A stretch of DNA of 6,829 bases from Chloroflexota bacterium (GTDB taxonomy: Bacteria; Chloroflexota; Dehalococcoidia; Dehalococcoidales; Fen-1064). Below, piece by piece: positions 4,729 to 6,829 of this stretch (positions within the stretch are counted from its first letter, which is position 1; each line of letters opens with the position of its first letter). The translations under genes and the position numbers were made by a program. A model generated the notes under the pieces. That model saw only the letters and a list, made by a program, of their open reading frames with translations. It did no database searches and was not told the origin of the DNA. Location of the stretch: positions 1 through 6,829 of the forward strand of contig JAPLHG010000117.1 of the NCBI GenBank assembly GCA_026389745.1, in the 5' to 3' direction.

Positions 4729-6036
4729 ATGAGGATTTTGCTAGTCTCAGGTAATAAGCCGGGGGAGAGACTACCTGTCTTCCCACTAGGATTAGCGTAT
4801 TTGGCAGGGAGCCTCAACAAGATGGGGCATGAGATAATAGGCTTCGATGTAGCCTTTCATAGGGATTACAAAGAACCATTGAAGAAGGCTATTGCCGAGT
4901 TTTGCCCTGAAGCCATTGGCATTTCGCTTCGTAATTTAGACAATCAGCGGTATTCTTCTCCTATTTCCTTCTTACCGGAGGCGAGGGCAGTGGTAAAAGT
5001 TTGCCAAGAATCATCAAAGGCAAAAATAATCGTTGGTGGTTCAGGGTTTAGCATCGCGCCCGAGCAACTACTGAACTACCTAGGGGCAGATTTAGGAATA
5101 GTCGGAGAAGGAGAAAGAGCCATCAGTGACCTTGCACAGGCTATCGAAGAGAGAAGTGACTGTGGCAACATTCCCAGAGTTGTGGTGCGAGGGCATGGAA
5201 GGACAAAGATGGCGAAGCCTCGCCGAATTGAAGACCCGGGTAGCCTCGAGCTACCTAACCGGGACATTTTTGAGCCGAGAAAGTATCTTCAAGCGGGAGT
5301 TGTACTTAACGTCCGAACAAAAAGGGGATGCCCCTTCAAGTGTATCTATTGCACCACTCCCCAGATAGAGGGAAGCAAAATGAGAGTTATTACGCTCCAA
5401 AAAGTTGTCAATGAGTTAGAAATATTGAAAGAAGTCTACGGGACAGACGAATTCTATTTCACTGACAATATCTTTAATTATCCCGCCAAGCATGCCGAAT
5501 CAATATGTGAAGAAATCATTTCAAGAAGGTTAAACATCAAGTGGTATTGCATAGCCAACCCTTGCTCGCTATCAAAAGATCTACTGCGGCTTATGAAAGA
5601 AGCGGGTTGTTACGGCTTGTCACTCGGGAATGAGAGCGGTAGTCCACAGATGCTCAGGAACCTGCGCAAGAATTTCACTGTAGAGCAAGTTAGTCAGTCT
5701 TGCTCATATTGTCGTGAACTGGGCATAAATTATACTTGCTTCCTGCTACTAGGGGGGCCTGGGGAAAACAGGGGAACCGTCGAGGAAAGCATATCTACGA
5801 TGGAGAGACTAAAACCCGACTCTCTTTCCATAACGATAGGCATCCGTGTATACCCCAATACTGAACTTGCTCGAATAGCAAAGGATGAAGGTATTCTTGA
5901 TGTCCATAGCGATCTTTTGTCCCCGACTTTCTATTTATCTCACAAGATAAGAGACTGGATATTCGATTATATTAAAGAGGTTGGGGAGCGAAATGGCTGG
6001 AATTTCCCTATTCTAGCTGAGACAGATGCTTCATAA
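4729..6036 (+). CDS. B12-binding-domain radical SAM protein, substrate unknown
   Basis: A 435-residue cytosolic iron-sulfur enzyme. Residues 1-140 form a Rossmann-like cobalamin-binding domain, with FPLGLAYLAGSLNKMGHE at 18-34, a SLRNLDNQ block at 66-73 and the IVGGSGFSIAPE...GIVGEGE region at 101-129. No DxHxxG motif is present, so cobalamin would bind without a protein histidine ligand, as in most class B enzymes. The radical SAM domain starts near 190, with the cluster ligands Cys201, Cys205 and Cys208 (CPFKCIYC). GNESG (301-305) and LGGPGE (341-346) are the usual SAM-contact regions. Such enzymes typically methylate unactivated carbon or phosphorus, or rearrange substrates; hopanoid-type lipid methylases and anaerobic benzimidazole enzymes (BzaD/BzaE-like) are relatives by architecture. 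The exact family cannot be fixed. The start is ATG 4729, with GGAAGG or AAGGTG about 9-11 nt upstream. It appears monocistronic, with its own promoter. Confidence 0.87.
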   Translation: MRILLVSGNKPGERLPVFPLGLAYLAGSLNKMGHEIIGFDVAFHRDYKEPLKKAIAEFCPEAIGISLRNLDNQRYSSPISFLPEARAVVKVCQESSKAKIIVGGSGFSIAPEQLLNYLGADLGIVGEGERAISDLAQAIEERSDCGNIPRVVVRGHGRTKMAKPRRIEDPGSLELPNRDIFEPRKYLQAGVVLNVRTKRGCPFKCIYCTTPQIEGSKMRVITLQKVVNELEILKEVYGTDEFYFTDNIFNYPAKHAESICEEIISRRLNIKWYCIANPCSLSKDLLRLMKEAGCYGLSLGNESGSPQMLRNLRKNFTVEQVSQSCSYCRELGINYTCFLLLGGPGENRGTVEESISTMERLKPDSLSITIGIRVYPNTELARIAKDEGILDVHSDLLSPTFYLSHKIRDWIFDYIKEVGERNGWNFPILAETDAS

Positions 6037-6202
6037 TTGAAGGTTACAATAACAGAGGTGCAACTTTCTTTCGCATCCGGCCATACCCGTTTGTTTTCTT
6101 GGCAGAGACACTTTTTTTGGTGTAATGTTAAGCTAGGTAATTCAAAGTCTTCGGAAAATCCTATATTTAGAAGATAGCAAGTTAACAAAAGTAGGAAAGC
6201 CT
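6037..6202. other. intergenic spacer after the radical SAM gene
   Basis: AT-rich spacer with a T-run at about 6112-6118 but no strong hairpin directly before it, so no convincing terminator. TATATT (6162-6167) could be a -10 for the following genes, with only a poor -35 (AATTCA, 17 bp upstream). A minus-strand frame crossing it has no family resemblance. Confidence 0.3.
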
Positions 6203-6307
6203 ATGGCTAAAGATAGTATGGGTCCTCAAACCCTGATTTACCCCACGCCCGTGCTCTTAGTCGGGGCAACAGTTTATGATAAACCAAATTTTATGACCGT
6301 CGCCTAG
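6203..6307 (+). pseudogene. N-terminal remnant of a flavoredoxin-like flavin reductase
   Basis: The ATG at 6203, with AGGAAAG just upstream, opens 34 residues that match the start of flavoredoxin/flavin-reductase-like FMN proteins: GPQTLIYPTPVLLVG (7-21) and KPNFMTVA (27-34). The family normally continues MTVAW or MTAAW followed by a Gly/Cys-rich block; here the Trp position is TAG, a TGG-to-TAG change. Reading on gives SGTATRISMCFEKN, which does not resemble the family, and the next gene starts 61 bp later, so most of the roughly 170-190-residue protein is deleted. FMN binding cannot survive. The head may now serve only as leader for the downstream genes. Confidence 0.7.
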
Positions 6308-6368
6308 TCTGGTACTGCCACTAGAATATCAATGTGCTTTGAGAAAAATTCAACACAGGAGGTTAGAA

Positions 6369-6668
6369 ATGGCACAGAGGCCAACCTTTATGGATGAACT
6401 TAGAAAGCATGACCCGGAATTCTTTGAACTGGTAAGTGCGGTCATGACCAAAACCCAAGAAGCGGGTGCGCTCGATCCAAAGACTAAGACTTTGATAACC
6501 CTTGCCCTCGACGCTGCTGGCAATCACCCGGAAGGAGTGAGGTCTTTAGCTGCCAGAGCCAGAGCAATGGGTGCCAAGGAGGAAGAAATAATCGAGACCA
6601 TACGCCTGGCTTTCGTTGGCGCTGGCATCCCCGGACTGGTAGCCGGGCTAGCTGCTTTCCGGGAATAA
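6369..6668 (+). CDS. carboxymuconolactone decarboxylase/AhpD-fold protein lacking cysteines
   Basis: A 99-residue all-helical protein from ATG 6369, which has AGGAGG about 6 nt upstream. An in-frame ATG at 6339 has no ribosome site and would add an atypical basic leader. The pattern LDPKTKTLITLALDAAGNHPEGVRSLAARARAMGAKEEEIIETIRLA (35-81) is the CMD-domain core, normally ALxxxCxxC-xxxH followed by an amphipathic helix and a GA-x-x-EEI turn. Here the CxxC peroxidase/disulfide motif is absent: the stretch reads LDAAGNH (47-53), keeping only a histidine, and the protein has no cysteine at all. AhpD-type peroxidase chemistry is therefore unlikely; a decarboxylase-like or non-catalytic role is possible. 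A TIGR04076-like gene follows 33 bp downstream on the same strand, probably in one operon. Confidence 0.82.
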   Translation: MAQRPTFMDELRKHDPEFFELVSAVMTKTQEAGALDPKTKTLITLALDAAGNHPEGVRSLAARARAMGAKEEEIIETIRLAFVGAGIPGLVAGLAAFRE

Positions 6669-6701
6669 GGCAATAGATTTCCTTGCTGATGGAGGTGTAC
6701 C

Positions 6702-6829
6702 ATGCCCTATAAAGTTAAGATAACTGTACACGCCGTAACTAAGAATAAGTGTCCTCAGGGGTTCAAGGAGGGAGATAGCTGGCTTGTGGAAGATGGGAAA
6801 ACACCGGGTGGAATGTGTGCCGGGGCTTA
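6702..6829 (+). CDS. TIGR04076-like small protein, 3' end outside the window
   Basis: The first 42 codons of a gene running off the right edge. ATG 6702 has GGAGGTG about 4 nt upstream. The sequence VKITVHAVTKNKCPQGFKEGD and then TPGGMCAGA (34-42) matches the start of the TIGR04076 family of short proteins of unknown function, which typically read KVTVIKVxGxCxxGHKVGDxF and later TPxGICAGA. Cys17 and Cys39 are at the family's conserved positions. It follows the CMD-like gene after 33 bp, and such proteins often occur beside anaerobic redox genes. The role is not established. Confidence 0.75.
   Translation, partial: MPYKVKITVHAVTKNKCPQGFKEGDSWLVEDGKTPGGMCAGA

Noticed and set aside
4524..4820. 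Minus-strand frame of 98 codons across the radical SAM promoter and gene start
   Set aside because: Overlaps a clear promoter and the start of a well-supported gene; no recognisable domain.
6100..6120. Intrinsic terminator at the T-run after the radical SAM gene
   Set aside because: No GC-rich hairpin immediately precedes the T-run; only a 4-bp GCCA/TGGC pairing several bases away.
5967..6188. Minus-strand frame of 73 codons over the radical SAM 3' end
   Set aside because: Overlaps the end of the real gene; no ribosome site or family pattern.

Overview
The window looks like chromosomal DNA of an anaerobic bacterium. The gene mix (a cobalamin-type radical SAM enzyme, a TIGR04076-type small protein, a flavoredoxin-like fragment, a carboxymuconolactone-decarboxylase-fold protein and a Crp/Fnr regulator) recalls uncultured Dehalococcoidia (Chloroflexota) or related anaerobes. 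That assignment is an inference from gene content only; no rRNA or other marker is present.

Left part (1-1788): two membrane-protein genes lie on the minus strand. The distal one (262-672, two hydrophobic regions) is followed, in the same frame after its stop, by the C-terminal tail of an MtnA-type sugar-phosphate isomerase whose body is missing. The larger one (782-1648, about eight membrane segments) is divergent from a Crp/Fnr regulator gene (1789-2463). The 140-bp divergent spacer carries a perfect FNR-type dyad, TTGAC-N4-GTCAA. It is centred 41.5 bp upstream of a plausible start point for the membrane-protein gene. A second Crp-like gene starts right after the regulator but is cut off after about 25 recognisable residues.

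Middle part (2868-4492): an IS110-family (IS1111-like) insertion sequence with a DEDD transposase gene broken by a one-base frameshift. Its ends can be placed: 10-bp terminal inverted repeats, each beside a shared TAGTAT. The roughly 260-nt non-coding right end can fold into a multi-hairpin RNA resembling the bridge RNA (seekRNA) of this family. The two sides of its first internal loop match the left flank (8 nt, same sense) and the right flank (6 nt, reverse complement) of this very insertion, as expected of target guides. This is the most interesting signal in the window.

Right part (4493-6829, plus strand): a promoter with a 19-bp spacer and a central dyad precedes a B12-binding-domain/radical SAM gene (4729-6036). 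Then come a flavin-reductase-like N-terminal remnant ending in an in-frame TAG where the family has Trp, a cysteine-free carboxymuconolactone-decarboxylase-like protein, and the start of a TIGR04076-like protein that runs off the window.

Overall this is a decayed, insertion-scarred accessory region. Four broken genes occur in under 7 kb, alongside intact regulatory and enzymatic genes.
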